DNA of 40,229 nt from Thauera aminoaromatica S2 (GTDB lineage: Bacteria > Pseudomonadota > Gammaproteobacteria > Burkholderiales > Rhodocyclaceae). Position 1 is the first letter of the stretch, and each line of letters opens with the position of its first letter. Shown here piece by piece: positions 30,030 through 38,999 of this stretch. The stretch covers positions 1-40,229 of the forward strand of contig NZ_AMXD01000019.1 in the NCBI RefSeq assembly GCF_000310185.1. The letters are read 5' to 3'. The notes under the pieces were generated by a model that had not been told where the DNA came from, searched no databases, and saw only the letters and a program-made list of their open reading frames with translations. Both the position numbers and the translations under genes were made by a program.

Positions 30030-30413
30030 ATGAAGATTCCGCCACTCCTCGCCCACGCCGTCGTCTTCCTCGGCGCAGCGCTCGTCTCCGCTTATGCCGC
30101 AGCCTCCGGGCACGTCCCGGTCGAGCCCGCTCCGGCGCGTGCGCGCGAACTGGTCCACATCGTCCGCCAGGATTGCGGTTCCTGTCATGGCCTGACCTTC
30201 AAGGGCGGGCTCGGCCCCGCACTGACCGCCGAGGCGCTTGCCGACAAGCCGGCCGAGGGCCTTGTGGCCACCATCGTCGGTGGCCGTCCGGGGACGCCGA
30301 TGCCGCCTTTCCAGTCCATCCTCTCCGAAGCCGAGGCGGAGTGGATCGTGTATTGGCTGATGCGCGGTTTTCCCGCCGATGCCGGCCTGCCGCAGGCCCC
30401 CGCGCGCAACTGA
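30030..30413 (+). CDS. nirC: NirC cytochrome c (c55X family)
   Basis: Small periplasmic monoheme cytochrome c of the NirC/c55X type, proposed to pass electrons during heme d1 maturation or to NirS. The 127-residue precursor has a signal peptide ending around AYAAASG and heme ligands C49, C52 and H53 (CGSCHG). The family pattern GPALTAEAL and GRPGTPMPPF supplies the Met axial ligand. The start is set from the signal peptide (MKIPPLLAHA); ATG 29994 would add 12 non-signal residues. nirF follows after 104 bases without another gene. Confidence 0.88.
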   Translation: MKIPPLLAHAVVFLGAALVSAYAAASGHVPVEPAPARARELVHIVRQDCGSCHGLTFKGGLGPALTAEALADKPAEGLVATIVGGRPGTPMPPFQSILSEAEAEWIVYWLMRGFPADAGLPQAPARN

Positions 30414-30517
30414 ACCATCGCCGTCCGTCGTACGGCCCCCGTGCCACGCCCCTGTTGGCGAGTGCGGACGGCAGTCTTCCCGGTGGCCCTCCGCCACCCC
30501 AAGTTCCCGGAGCTCCC

Positions 30518-31726
30518 ATGTCTTGCCGTGAAGTTCGTCTCGCACCGCCCGCCCTATGGGGCGTGGTCCTCTCCGCCATGGTCGTGCTGCTGTCGGCCTG
30601 TTCGAGCGTGCCGCCGGTCGCCGTGCGCGGCACCGGCGACCTCGGCGTGGTGATCGAGCGTGCCGACGGCAAGGTCAAGGTGATCGAGACCACTGGCCGC
30701 AGCGTGCTGGCCACCGTGGATGGCCTGGGCGATCTCTCCCACGCCTCGGTGGTTTTCTCGCGCGATGGCCGCTACGCCTTCGTGTTCGGGCGCGACGGCG
30801 GGCTGACCAAGGTCGATCTGCTGGCGCGCCGGATCGTCGGCCGCAAGGTCCAGGCGGGCAATGCGATCGGCGGCTCGATCTCGCACGACGGCAGCCTGGT
30901 GGTGGTGCAGAACTACGAACCGGGCGGCATCAAGGCCTTCGACGCCAACACGCTCGAGCTCGTCGCCGATGTGCCTGCGACCACGGACGACGGCACCCGC
31001 TCCAAGGTGGTGGGCCTCGCCGACCTCTCGGGCAAGCGCTTCATCTATTCGCTGTTCGAGGCGGGCGAGATTCGCATCACCGACTTCTCCGACCCGAAGA
31101 ATCCGCTGACCCGGCGTTTTGCCGGCGGCAAGCAGCCCTACGATGCACTGGTCACGCCCGATGGCCGGTACTACATCGCCGGCCTGTTCGGCGAGGACGG
31201 CCTTGCCCTGATCGACCTGTGGAACCTCGACAAGGGCAGCCGCAAGATCCTCTCCGGCTACGGTCGTGGCGAGCAGCCCCTGCCGGTGTTCAAGATGCCC
31301 CACCTGCGCGGCTGGTCGATCGCCGGCAATCGGGCCTACCTGCCCGCCATCGGTCGCCACGAGGTGCTGGTGGTCGACACCGCCACCTGGCAGGAGGTCG
31401 ATCGCATCCAGGTGAAGAGCCAGCCGGTGTTCGCCATGGCGCGCCCCGACGGGCGCGAGATCTGGGTGAACTTCGCCTTCCCCGACAACGGCTGGGTGCA
31501 GGTCATCGACACCGTCTCCGGCAAGGTCACCGACACCCTGCAGCCGGGCCGCGGCATCCTGCACATGGAGTTCCTCTCCAAGGGCCACGAGATCTGGCTG
31601 TCGGCGCGCGACGACAACAAGGTCGTGATCTACGACACCGCCAGCAAGCAGCCGATCGGCGGCTTCGAGTCGGCGAGCCCGAGCGGCATCTTCTTCACCA
31701 CGCGCGCCGCGCGCACGGGCTTCTGA
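30518..31726 (+). CDS. nirF: Heme d1 biosynthesis protein NirF (lipoprotein)
   Basis: Beta-propeller protein related to the d1 domain of NirS, required at a late stage of heme d1 formation in the periplasm. The 402-residue product has a lipobox LSAC at 25-28 (Cys28), agreeing with the lipoprotein nature of NirF in Pseudomonas aeruginosa. Repeated blades are visible (SRDGRYAFVFGRDGGLTKVD; LVTPDGRYYIAGLFGEDGLA). There is no CxxCH motif, as expected. It overlaps nirDL by one base. Confidence 0.94.
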   Translation: MSCREVRLAPPALWGVVLSAMVVLLSACSSVPPVAVRGTGDLGVVIERADGKVKVIETTGRSVLATVDGLGDLSHASVVFSRDGRYAFVFGRDGGLTKVDLLARRIVGRKVQAGNAIGGSISHDGSLVVVQNYEPGGIKAFDANTLELVADVPATTDDGTRSKVVGLADLSGKRFIYSLFEAGEIRITDFSDPKNPLTRRFAGGKQPYDALVTPDGRYYIAGLFGEDGLALIDLWNLDKGSRKILSGYGRGEQPLPVFKMPHLRGWSIAGNRAYLPAIGRHEVLVVDTATWQEVDRIQVKSQPVFAMARPDGREIWVNFAFPDNGWVQVIDTVSGKVTDTLQPGRGILHMEFLSKGHEIWLSARDDNKVVIYDTASKQPIGGFESASPSGIFFTTRAARTGF

Positions 31727-32775
31727 TGCCGCGCCAGGCCATCTTGCCCGCGGCGCTCGACGCCACCGGCTTCCGCCTGCTCAACGAGTGGCAGCGCGAC
31801 TTCCCGCTCGAGCCGCGACCTTTCGCACGCATCGCGCAGGCGGTGGGCGCCGCCGAGGAAGACGTCATCGCGGCCTACCGCGACCTGAGCGCGCAAGGCC
31901 TGGTGAGCCGGGTGGGCGCGGTGTTCGCCCCGCGTCGCCTGGGTGCGAGCGCACTCGCGGCCCTGGCCGCGCCGCCGGAGCGCCTGGAGGAGGTCGCCGC
32001 GCGCGTCACGCGCGAGCCGGCGATCAACCACAACTACCAGCGCGAGCATCGCTACAACCTCTGGTTCGTGGTCACCGCGGCCTCGCGTGCGCAACTCGAA
32101 GAGGTGGTCGCCGGCATCGAGCGCGACACCGGCTGTGCGGTCATCGTGCTGCCGCTGGAAGAAGAGTTCCACATCGACCTGGGCTTCGACCTCAAGGCGG
32201 GCGGGGAGGGGCGGCGACCGCATGCCGACGCGCGCAGCGACGAGCCGATCGCACGGGGCGACGCCGACGGCGGCTGCGCGTTGCCTGCGCTCGAACGCAA
32301 GCTGATCGGCGCGCTGCAGGGCGGCCTGGTGCTTGAGGCGCGGCCCTTCGCCACGCTGGCGGCGCGCGTCGGCCTCACCGAGGGCGAGGTGATCGCCTGC
32401 ATCGCGCGCTGGGTGGACGAGGGCTTGATCCGCCGCTTCGGCGTGGTCGTGCGCCACCATGAGCTCGGCCTCGAGGCGAACGCCATGTGCGTGTGGGACG
32501 TCCCCGACGCCGAGGTCTCCGGGCTTGGTCGCCGGCTCGCGCAGGAGGCGGCGGTCACGCTGTGCTACCGCCGCCGCCGCGTGCTGCCCGGCTGGCCGTA
32601 CAACCTGTTCTGCATGATCCACGGCAGCGCGCGCGAGGAGGTGCTGGCCGCGCGGGCGGATCTCGCCGCGCGCCTCGGCCTCGACCGCCATCCGCACGCG
32701 GTGCTGTTCAGTTGCCGGCGTTTCAAGCAGACCGGCGCGCGCTATCTCGACGCCAAGGATCTCGCCCATGTCTGA
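31726..32775 (+). CDS. nirDL: NirD-NirL fusion, siroheme decarboxylase subunits
   Basis: Two Lrp/AsnC-like modules in one 349-residue chain. NirD-type is about residues 1-150 (NEWQRDFPLEPRPFARIAQA; NHNYQREHRYNLWFVVTA), and NirL-type about 188-349 (LIGALQGGLVLEARPFATLA; YRRRRVLPGWPYNLFCMIHG). They are joined by a Gly/Arg/Asp-rich linker. NirDL with NirG and NirH decarboxylates siroheme to 12,18-didecarboxysiroheme, the step after NirE-derived siroheme. The HNYxREH and CYRRxRxLPxWPYNLF boxes are the conserved substrate-site His/Arg motifs. It overlaps nirG by eight bases. Confidence 0.92.
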   Translation: MPRQAILPAALDATGFRLLNEWQRDFPLEPRPFARIAQAVGAAEEDVIAAYRDLSAQGLVSRVGAVFAPRRLGASALAALAAPPERLEEVAARVTREPAINHNYQREHRYNLWFVVTAASRAQLEEVVAGIERDTGCAVIVLPLEEEFHIDLGFDLKAGGEGRRPHADARSDEPIARGDADGGCALPALERKLIGALQGGLVLEARPFATLAARVGLTEGEVIACIARWVDEGLIRRFGVVVRHHELGLEANAMCVWDVPDAEVSGLGRRLAQEAAVTLCYRRRRVLPGWPYNLFCMIHGSAREEVLAARADLAARLGLDRHPHAVLFSCRRFKQTGARYLDAKDLAHV

Positions 32776-33271
32776 AGCCCAGCCGGCCGCGTCGGTCGGC
32801 CGTCGTGGCGTGGCCGCGAAGCGTGCGCCCGACGACACCGACCGTCGCCTGATCAATGCCATCCAGGGCGAGTTCCCGCTCTCCGAGCGCCCCTTTGCCG
32901 AGGTCGGCGTCCTGCTCGGCCTGGCGGAGGACGAGGTGATCGCGCGCCTGCAGTCGCTGCTCGACGACCGCGTGCTGACCCGTTTCGGGCCGATGTACCA
33001 GATCGAGCGCATGGGCGGCGCCTTCTGCCTGGCCGCGATCGCGGTGCCCGAGGCGCAGTGGACGAGCGCGGTGGAGGCGGTCAATGCCTTCCCCGAGGTC
33101 GCGCACAACTACCGCCGCGAGCACGCGCTCAACATGTGGTTCGTGCTCGCCACCGAGACGCCGGAGGGCATCGCCGACTGCGCGCGCCGCATCGAGGCCG
33201 CTACCGGCTTGGTGGTGCATCTGTTCCCCAAGGAACGCGAGTACTTCGTCGAGATGAGGCTGGAGGCCTGA
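32768..33271 (+). CDS. nirG: Siroheme decarboxylase subunit NirG
   Basis: A 167-residue Lrp-like protein of the NirD/G/H/L family. It shows DRRLINAIQGEFPLSERPFA (helix-turn-helix part), FGPMYQIERMGGAFCLAAIA, and the NYRREHALNMWFVLATE box matching the NirD/NirG half of the enzyme. Its start lies inside the end of nirDL and its stop TGA overlaps the nirH ATG, so the three are tightly coupled. It partners NirH in siroheme decarboxylation (family knowledge). Confidence 0.9.
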   Translation: MSEAQPAASVGRRGVAAKRAPDDTDRRLINAIQGEFPLSERPFAEVGVLLGLAEDEVIARLQSLLDDRVLTRFGPMYQIERMGGAFCLAAIAVPEAQWTSAVEAVNAFPEVAHNYRREHALNMWFVLATETPEGIADCARRIEAATGLVVHLFPKEREYFVEMRLEA

Positions 33272-33840
33272 TGGTGCAAGGCATGTCCGGGAACGGAGCC
33301 CTCGCGCGGGCGGATGCGCAGGATGCCGCGGGTGCCGGCATGGATGAAGCTGCCCTTGCGGAGTTCGACCGCCGCCTCGTGCTCGCCACCCAGGGCGGCC
33401 TGCCGCTGGTTCCACGCCCCTACGCCGCGCTGGCCGAGACGCTCGGCGTGGCCGAGGGCCGCGTGCGCGAGCGCCTCGCCGCCATGCTCGCCGACGGCCG
33501 CATTCGCCGCATCGGCGCGGTGCCCAACCACTACGCCATCGGCTACACCGCCAATGGCATGAGCGTGTGGGACATCGACGCCGCGGTGATCGACGCGGTC
33601 GGCGAGCGCGTCGGTGCGCTCGACTTCGTCACCCACTGCTACCGCCGCCCGCGCCATCTGCCCGACTGGCCCTACAACCTGTTCGCGATGGTGCACGCCG
33701 CCAGCCACGAGGCCGCGCTCGCGCGCGTGGAAGAGATCGCCGCGCTGATCGCGGCGGAGTTTCCTGGTGCCTGCCGCAACCGCGACGTGCTGTTCTCGTC
33801 TGGCATCCTGAAAAAGACGGGCCTGCGCATCGGCGCCTGA
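33271..33840 (+). CDS. nirH: Siroheme decarboxylase subunit NirH
   Basis: Fourth paralog of the set, 189 residues. After a variable N-terminus of about 25 residues comes FDRRLVLATQGGLPLVPRPY, the IRRIGAVPNHYAIGYTANGM strand, and the box CYRRPRHLPDWPYNLFAMVH shared with NirL. The ATG overlaps the nirG stop; starts at 33283 or 33340 would remove only the variable tail. nirJ follows after 113 bases with its own candidate promoter. Confidence 0.9.
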   Translation: MVQGMSGNGALARADAQDAAGAGMDEAALAEFDRRLVLATQGGLPLVPRPYAALAETLGVAEGRVRERLAAMLADGRIRRIGAVPNHYAIGYTANGMSVWDIDAAVIDAVGERVGALDFVTHCYRRPRHLPDWPYNLFAMVHAASHEAALARVEEIAALIAAEFPGACRNRDVLFSSGILKKTGLRIGA

Positions 33841-33889
33841 TCCGGCAAGCGACTCTTCCGGCCGGCACGAGCGCCCGCCCCGGGCACCC

Positions 33890-33931
33890 TTGACGCGCAT
33901 CATTTTCATTCGCGGGCGCCTCGGGTGAAAT
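33890..33931 (+). promoter_or_regulatory. Possible DNR/FNR-type box and -10 element of nirJ
   Basis: TTGAC-GCGC-ATCAT at 33890-33903 matches the consensus at eight of ten conserved positions. TGAAAT at 33926-33931 sits at the same spacing as in the nirS and nirC promoters. It leaves a short leader of about 16 bases before the nirJ ribosome site and ATG. Confidence 0.5.
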
Positions 33932-33953
33932 GGCCAGCATTCAGGAGGCTCCC

Positions 33954-35162
33954 ATGTTCCGCATCTCCCAATTCATCCGCGAGCTCGACCACCCCACGCC
34001 TGCCGGCCCCCGCCGCAACCCGCCAGGTCCGGTGGTGATCTGGAACCTGATCCGGCGCTGCAACCTCACCTGCGAGCACTGCTACTCGATCTCGGCGGAC
34101 AAGGATTTCCCCGGCGAGCTGAACACACAGGAAGTCTTCAAGGTCATGGACGACCTCAAGGACGCACGCGTGCCGGTGCTGATCCTGTCCGGTGGCGAGC
34201 CGCTGCTGCGCCCCGACATCTTCGACATCGCCCGCCGCGCCAAGGGTATGGGCTTCTACGTCGGCCTGTCGTCCAACGGCACCCTGATCGACGAATCCAA
34301 CATTGATGCGATCGACGAGATCGGCTTCGACTACGTCGGCGTCAGCCTCGACGGCATCGGCGCCACGCACGACCACTTCCGCCGCAAGCAGGGCGCCTTC
34401 GAGGCCTCGATGCACGGCATCCGCCTGTGCCGCGAGCGCGGCATCAAGGTCGGCGTGCGCTACACGATGACCGAGGGCAACGCCCACGACCTGCCCGCGC
34501 TGTTGAAGCTGGTCGAGGACGAGGCCATCGACAAGTTCTACTTCTCGCACCTGAACTACGCCGGGCGCGGCAACAAGAACCGCGCCGGCGACGCCCGCCA
34601 CCGCACCACCCGCGAGGCCATGGAGCTGCTTTTCGAGACCTGTCTCGACCTGCACCGGCGTGGCATCGACAAGGACTTCGTCACCGGCAACAACGATGCC
34701 GACGGCCCCTTCCTGCTGCACTGGGTGCAGCGCCGCTTCCCCGACAAGGCCGCCCACATCGAGGCCAGGCTGCGCCAGTGGGGCGGCAACGCCAGCGGGG
34801 TGAACGTCGCCAACATCGACAACCTGGGCATCGTGCACCCGGACACCATGTGGTGGCACGTGCCGCTTGGCAACGTGCGCCAGCGCGCCTTCGGCGAGAT
34901 CTGGAACGACCTGTCGAACCCGCTGCTCGCCGGCCTCAAGCAGCATCCGCGCAAGCTGGAGGGGCGCTGCGGCGCGTGCAAGTACCTGGAGATCTGCAAC
35001 GGCAGCTCGCGCGTGCGCGCGGAGCAGGTCACCGGCAACCCGTGGGCGGAGGACCCGGCCTGCTACCTCTACGACGAGGAGATCGGCGTGAATCCGGCAG
35101 ACTACGGCGCCGAGCGCGTCGTCACGACGCCCTGGACCCGCATCGACAAGGTTTCCGCATGA
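33954..35162 (+). CDS. nirJ: Heme d1 biosynthesis radical SAM protein NirJ
   Basis: Radical SAM/SPASM enzyme that replaces two propionate side chains of didecarboxysiroheme on the way to heme d1. The 402 residues contain the SAM cluster C36, C40 and C43 (CNLTCEHCYS), the GGEP motif in LILSGGEPLLRPD, and a C-terminal Cys-rich SPASM region (CGACKYLEICNGSS, then WAEDPACYLYDEE). ATG 33954 is chosen because AGGAGG lies eight bases upstream; ATG 33930 lacks this. It overlaps nirN by four bases. Confidence 0.95.
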   Translation: MFRISQFIRELDHPTPAGPRRNPPGPVVIWNLIRRCNLTCEHCYSISADKDFPGELNTQEVFKVMDDLKDARVPVLILSGGEPLLRPDIFDIARRAKGMGFYVGLSSNGTLIDESNIDAIDEIGFDYVGVSLDGIGATHDHFRRKQGAFEASMHGIRLCRERGIKVGVRYTMTEGNAHDLPALLKLVEDEAIDKFYFSHLNYAGRGNKNRAGDARHRTTREAMELLFETCLDLHRRGIDKDFVTGNNDADGPFLLHWVQRRFPDKAAHIEARLRQWGGNASGVNVANIDNLGIVHPDTMWWHVPLGNVRQRAFGEIWNDLSNPLLAGLKQHPRKLEGRCGACKYLEICNGSSRVRAEQVTGNPWAEDPACYLYDEEIGVNPADYGAERVVTTPWTRIDKVSA

Positions 35163-36802
35163 AGATCCGCGCCTCGACCCTGACCGGCCTGTTCGCACTC
35201 GCCGGTGCACTGGTCGTCTTGCCTGCCGCCGCTTCGCCGGACAAGGCCGTCGCTCGGGCCGCGTCCGGGGCAGCGGCGTCGCCGGCTGCCATCGACGTAC
35301 CCGCGCTCTACGCGCAGCATTGCGCGGCCTGCCATGCGCCCAATCGCCTCGGAGCGATGGGGCCCGCGTTGCTGCCCGACAACCTGGGCCGCCTGCGCAA
35401 GAGCGAGGCTGCCAAGGTGATCGCCGAGGGCCGGCCCGCGACCCAGATGGCCGGCTTCGCCGCGCAGCTGGGCAAGGACGAGATCGCCGCGCTCACCGAG
35501 TGGATCTACACCCCGGTGGTGCCCGAGCCGCGCTGGACCGACGAGGACATCCGCGCCTCGCGCGTCGTCCATGTCGACACCGCGACCCTTTCCGACAAGC
35601 CGGTGTTCGACGCCGACCCGCTCAACCTCTTCCTGGTGGTGGAGGCGGGCGACCACCACGTCAGCGTGCTCGACGGCGACAGGCTCGAGCCGATCCACCG
35701 CTTCCAGTCGCGCTTCGCGCTGCATGGCGGGCCCAAGTTCGCCGCCAACGGGCGCTACGTGTTCTTCGCCTCGCGCGACGGCTGGATCACCAAGTTCGAC
35801 CTGTGGAACCTGAAGGTCGTGGCCGAGGTGCGTGCCGGCATCAACACCCGCAACGTCGCCGCATCGCCCGACGGCACCCACGTCGCGGTGGCCAACTACC
35901 TCCCCAACACGCTGGTGCTGCTCGACGGCGAGCTGAACCTGGTCAAGACCATCCCGGCGATGGACCGCGACGGCAAGAAGAGCTCGCGGGTGTCGGCGGT
36001 GTACGACGCCACGCCGCGCCAGTCCTTCATCGCCGCGCTCAAGGACGTCGGCGAGGTGTGGGAGATCAGCTACACCAAGGCGGTCGAGGACATCCCGGTC
36101 AGCTACATCCACGACTACACACAGCGCGAAGGCAGCTTCATTCCCGGTTACCTCAACCCGCGCCGCACCATCCTCGCCGAGGTGCTCGACGACTTCTTCT
36201 TCACCCAGGACTATTCCGAGCTGATGGGGGCCTCGCGCGAGGGGGTCGGACAGGTGGTGAACCTCGACGTGCGCAAGAAGATCGCCAATCTGCCGCTTGA
36301 CGGCATGCCGCACCTGGGCTCTGGCATCACCTGGGAATGGCAGGACCCCGCCGCCGGTCCGGGCGCCAGGCCGCGCACGGTGATGGCGAGCACCAACCTC
36401 AAGGCGGGCGAGGTCACCGTGATCGACATGAAGACCTGGGAGGTGGTGAAGCGCATCCCCACCCGCGGCCCGGGCTTCTTCCTGCGCAGCCACTCCAGCA
36501 GCCGCTATGCGTTCGTCGATTCGATGATGAGCGCGGAGGCCAAGCACATCCTGCAGGTCATCGACAAGCAGACGCTGGAGGTGGTGCGCGAGATCACCGG
36601 TGAGCCGGGCAAGACGCTCGCCCACGTCGAGTTCACCCGCGATGGCCGCCATGCGCTCGCCAGCCTGTGGGAGGACGATGGCGCGGTGATCGTCTATGAC
36701 GCGCGGACCCTCGAGGAGGTCAAGCGCCTGCCGATGAGAAAGCCTGTGGGCAAGTACAACGTATGGAACAAGATCACGCGCGAGGAAGGCACCAGCCACT
36801 GA
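35159..36802 (+). CDS. nirN: NirN, c-type cytochrome of heme d1 maturation
   Basis: Periplasmic paralog of NirS that binds dihydro-heme d1 and catalyses the last desaturation in heme d1 synthesis in P. aeruginosa. The 547-residue precursor has a signal peptide ending LPAAAS, an Ala-rich stretch, then heme c ligands C55, C58 and H59 (HCAACHA). A d1-type propeller follows (EAGDHHVSVLDGDRLEPIHR; LPLDGMPHLGSGITWEW; GPGFFLRSHSSSRYAF). Its start overlaps the nirJ stop. It is somewhat longer than P. aeruginosa NirN. It ends the nir cluster. Confidence 0.93.
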   Translation: MKIRASTLTGLFALAGALVVLPAAASPDKAVARAASGAAASPAAIDVPALYAQHCAACHAPNRLGAMGPALLPDNLGRLRKSEAAKVIAEGRPATQMAGFAAQLGKDEIAALTEWIYTPVVPEPRWTDEDIRASRVVHVDTATLSDKPVFDADPLNLFLVVEAGDHHVSVLDGDRLEPIHRFQSRFALHGGPKFAANGRYVFFASRDGWITKFDLWNLKVVAEVRAGINTRNVAASPDGTHVAVANYLPNTLVLLDGELNLVKTIPAMDRDGKKSSRVSAVYDATPRQSFIAALKDVGEVWEISYTKAVEDIPVSYIHDYTQREGSFIPGYLNPRRTILAEVLDDFFFTQDYSELMGASREGVGQVVNLDVRKKIANLPLDGMPHLGSGITWEWQDPAAGPGARPRTVMASTNLKAGEVTVIDMKTWEVVKRIPTRGPGFFLRSHSSSRYAFVDSMMSAEAKHILQVIDKQTLEVVREITGEPGKTLAHVEFTRDGRHALASLWEDDGAVIVYDARTLEEVKRLPMRKPVGKYNVWNKITREEGTSH

Positions 36803-36881
36803 TTCCTCCCGGCCGGGCAGGTGTGCGGCCGTGCGCAGCTTCATCCGCCTTCAACCCGTTCAGCAGAAAAGAGAACCGAAC

Positions 36882-38069
36882 ATGGCGCTGATCCGCCTCG
36901 ACGAACCCACCACCAAACGCATTCCGCCCGACACCTTCTCGCTGTGGGCGCTCGCCTTTCGTCCCTTCTACCTGCTCGCCGCACTGTTCGCAGCGATCGC
37001 GGTGCCGGTTTGGGCGGTGGCCTACTCGGGCGCGATCGACCTGCCCATGCCGGGAATCTGGTGGCATTCGCATGAGATGATCTTCGGCTTCGCCGTGGCG
37101 GTGATCATCGGCTTCCTGTTCACCGCAGGGCGCAACTGGACCGGGCTCGACACCCCGACGGGCAAGCCGCTCATGGTGCTCGCCGCGGTGTGGCTCGCCG
37201 GGCGCCTGGCGATGGCCTTCGGCAGCGGAGCCTGGGTGGCCATCGTCGATCTGGCCTTCCTTCCGGTCGCGGCGGGGATGCTGCTGAAGGTGCTGATCAA
37301 GGCCAAGAGCAAGCGCAACTACTTCGTCGGTGCGCTGCCCGCGATGCTCGCGCTCGCGAACCTGTTCTTCCACCTCGCCGTGCTCGGCGTGATCGAGGCC
37401 GATCCGCTGACCGCCATGCACCTGGCCCTCGGCCTGGTGGTGGTGCTGGAGACCATCGTCGGCGGCCGCGTGATCCCGATGTTCATCTTCAACGCGGTAC
37501 GTGGCGTCAAGCAGTGGCGCAACGTGAAGGTCGACTGGGCGGCGGCGATCGCCACCGGTATCGCGCTGCTGCTGTGGGCGCTGGGTGCCGGAGGCTGGGC
37601 GGGTGTGGTGTCGTTGATCGCAGCCGTTCTGCAGGCGGTGCGGCTAGGCGGCTGGAACCCTTGGGCGACGCGCGGCCATCCCATCCTGTGGGTGCTGCAA
37701 CTGGCCTATCTGTGGATTCCGCTCGGCCTGGCGCTGCTCGCGCTTACCCAGTTCGGCGTGCTGCCGCGCTCGGCCGGAGTCCATGCCCTGGCCATCGGCG
37801 CGACCGGCGGCCTGATCATCGGCATGATTACCCGCACCGCGCTCGGCCACACCGGCCGCATGCTGATCGCCGGTCGCATCGAGACCGCGGCCTACGCCCT
37901 GGTGCTGATCGCCGCGCTGGTGCGGGTGCTGACCGTGGGCTTCTTCCCGGCCGCACAGTTCGGCGGCGTGCATGCGGCCGCCACGCTGTGGTCGATCGCC
38001 TTCCTGCTCTACCTGTGGCGCTACGCCCCTTACCTCTGGTATGCGCGGGTGGACGGCAAGGAGGGTTGA
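36882..38069 (+). CDS. nnrS: NnrS family heme/copper membrane protein
   Basis: Twelve-helix membrane protein of 395 residues, typical for NnrS. In studied bacteria it contains heme and copper, is under NO-responsive control, and protects metabolism from NO stress. It shows the opening PPDTFSLWALAFRPFYLLAA, the His-rich WWHSHEMIFGFAVAVIIGFL, NWTGLDTPTGKPL, and GMITRTALGHTGRML. ATG 36882 is chosen from the family start; the longer frame begins within the nirN-nnrS spacer. No DNR box was seen in that 79-base spacer, so it may be transcribed from the nir operon. Confidence 0.93.
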   Translation: MALIRLDEPTTKRIPPDTFSLWALAFRPFYLLAALFAAIAVPVWAVAYSGAIDLPMPGIWWHSHEMIFGFAVAVIIGFLFTAGRNWTGLDTPTGKPLMVLAAVWLAGRLAMAFGSGAWVAIVDLAFLPVAAGMLLKVLIKAKSKRNYFVGALPAMLALANLFFHLAVLGVIEADPLTAMHLALGLVVVLETIVGGRVIPMFIFNAVRGVKQWRNVKVDWAAAIATGIALLLWALGAGGWAGVVSLIAAVLQAVRLGGWNPWATRGHPILWVLQLAYLWIPLGLALLALTQFGVLPRSAGVHALAIGATGGLIIGMITRTALGHTGRMLIAGRIETAAYALVLIAALVRVLTVGFFPAAQFGGVHAAATLWSIAFLLYLWRYAPYLWYARVDGKEG

Positions 38070-38095
38070 GCGCTTGCGGGGCGCCCACAAACAGG

Positions 38096-38118
38096 AAAGG
38101 GGCCTGCGGGCCCCTTTT
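38096..38118. terminator. Bidirectional terminator between nnrS and dnr
   Basis: aaaggggcc (38096-38104) pairs with ggccccttt (38109-38117) over loop tgcg, ending in TTTT. The A-run on the left arm gives a T-run on the other strand, so it can serve both convergent genes. Confidence 0.75.
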
Positions 38119-38233
38119 GCATCGCCCGGACATTCACGACGGCTCAAGGATCGCCCTGCAGGAGCGATGCGAGACGCGATTGCGACGTTCCGGAAGCGTG
38201 GGTGCGGGTTTGACGCGCTGAAAGGCGTGACCC

Positions 38234-38995
38234 TCAACCCAGGCTTCGGCGCAGGCGGCCGATGTCGGGGATGTGGATGGTGCGGCCTTCGACCTGGATG
38301 AGGCCTGCGCTGGTGAGTTCGCTGAGGATGCGGGAGAAGTGTTCCTGGGTGAGGTTGAGCCGCGAGGCGATCGTGCCCTTGCTGGTGGGCAGGCGCAACG
38401 ACACCGAGCCTTCGGCCACCCCGTCGCCGTCACGCTCCTCTTCGCGCAGCAGATAGCCCACCACGCGGTCGCGACCCGAACGCAGCGAGTAGCTCTCGAC
38501 GTCGGCCATCAGCAGATGCAGTCGCTGGGCCAGGCCGGCGATGATCTTGCGGCAGAACAAGGGATCGCCCGACATTTCCTCGAAGAAGATCTGCTTGCCG
38601 ATGTGCAGCAGGGTGGCGTCGGTCAGTGCCTGCGCCATCACGACGTAGGGCTTTTCCATGAACATCACCGCCTCGCCGAAGCTGCGTCCGGCGTAGAGGA
38701 TGTCGACCACCTTCTCGTTGCCCTCGGCCGAGGTGAAGGCGAGCTTGATCTGGCCGTCGAGGATGAGGTGGAAGCCGTGGCAGGGGTCGCCGCGATGGAA
38801 CAGGATCTCGCCGCGCGCGACCCGTACCTCGCGCACACCACGCGCGAAGCGGACGATATCCTCGCAGGCGAGGCCGTTGAAAAGCGGCGCGCGCGCGAGC
38901 AACCGGCACAGGCGGTCGATCTCCGTGACCGGGCTGGCGGGGGAGGAATCGATCCGGACAGGTCTTTCCCCGACCGGGGTGGCGTTACGAGGCAT
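38234..38995 (-). CDS. dnr: DNR-type Crp/Fnr regulator (NO-responsive)
   Basis: Crp/Fnr-family regulator of about 253 residues. The effector domain (HRGDPCHGFHLILDGQIKLA; VVDILYAGRSFGEAVMFMEK) and helix-turn-helix (GTIASRLNLTQEHFSRILSE) match the DNR/NnrR group that turns on nir and nor genes in response to NO, probably through heme. The three early cysteines do not have the FNR spacing, so an Fe-S cluster is not expected. It is encoded four bases after norD; starting at ATG 39019 instead would overlap norD by 20 bases. It is the natural candidate to bind the boxes at nirS, nirC and nirJ. Confidence 0.88.
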   Translation of the reverse strand: MPRNATPVGERPVRIDSSPASPVTEIDRLCRLLARAPLFNGLACEDIVRFARGVREVRVARGEILFHRGDPCHGFHLILDGQIKLAFTSAEGNEKVVDILYAGRSFGEAVMFMEKPYVVMAQALTDATLLHIGKQIFFEEMSGDPLFCRKIIAGLAQRLHLLMADVESYSLRSGRDRVVGYLLREEERDGDGVAEGSVSLRLPTSKGTIASRLNLTQEHFSRILSELTSAGLIQVEGRTIHIPDIGRLRRSLG

Positions 38996-38999
38996 GGCT

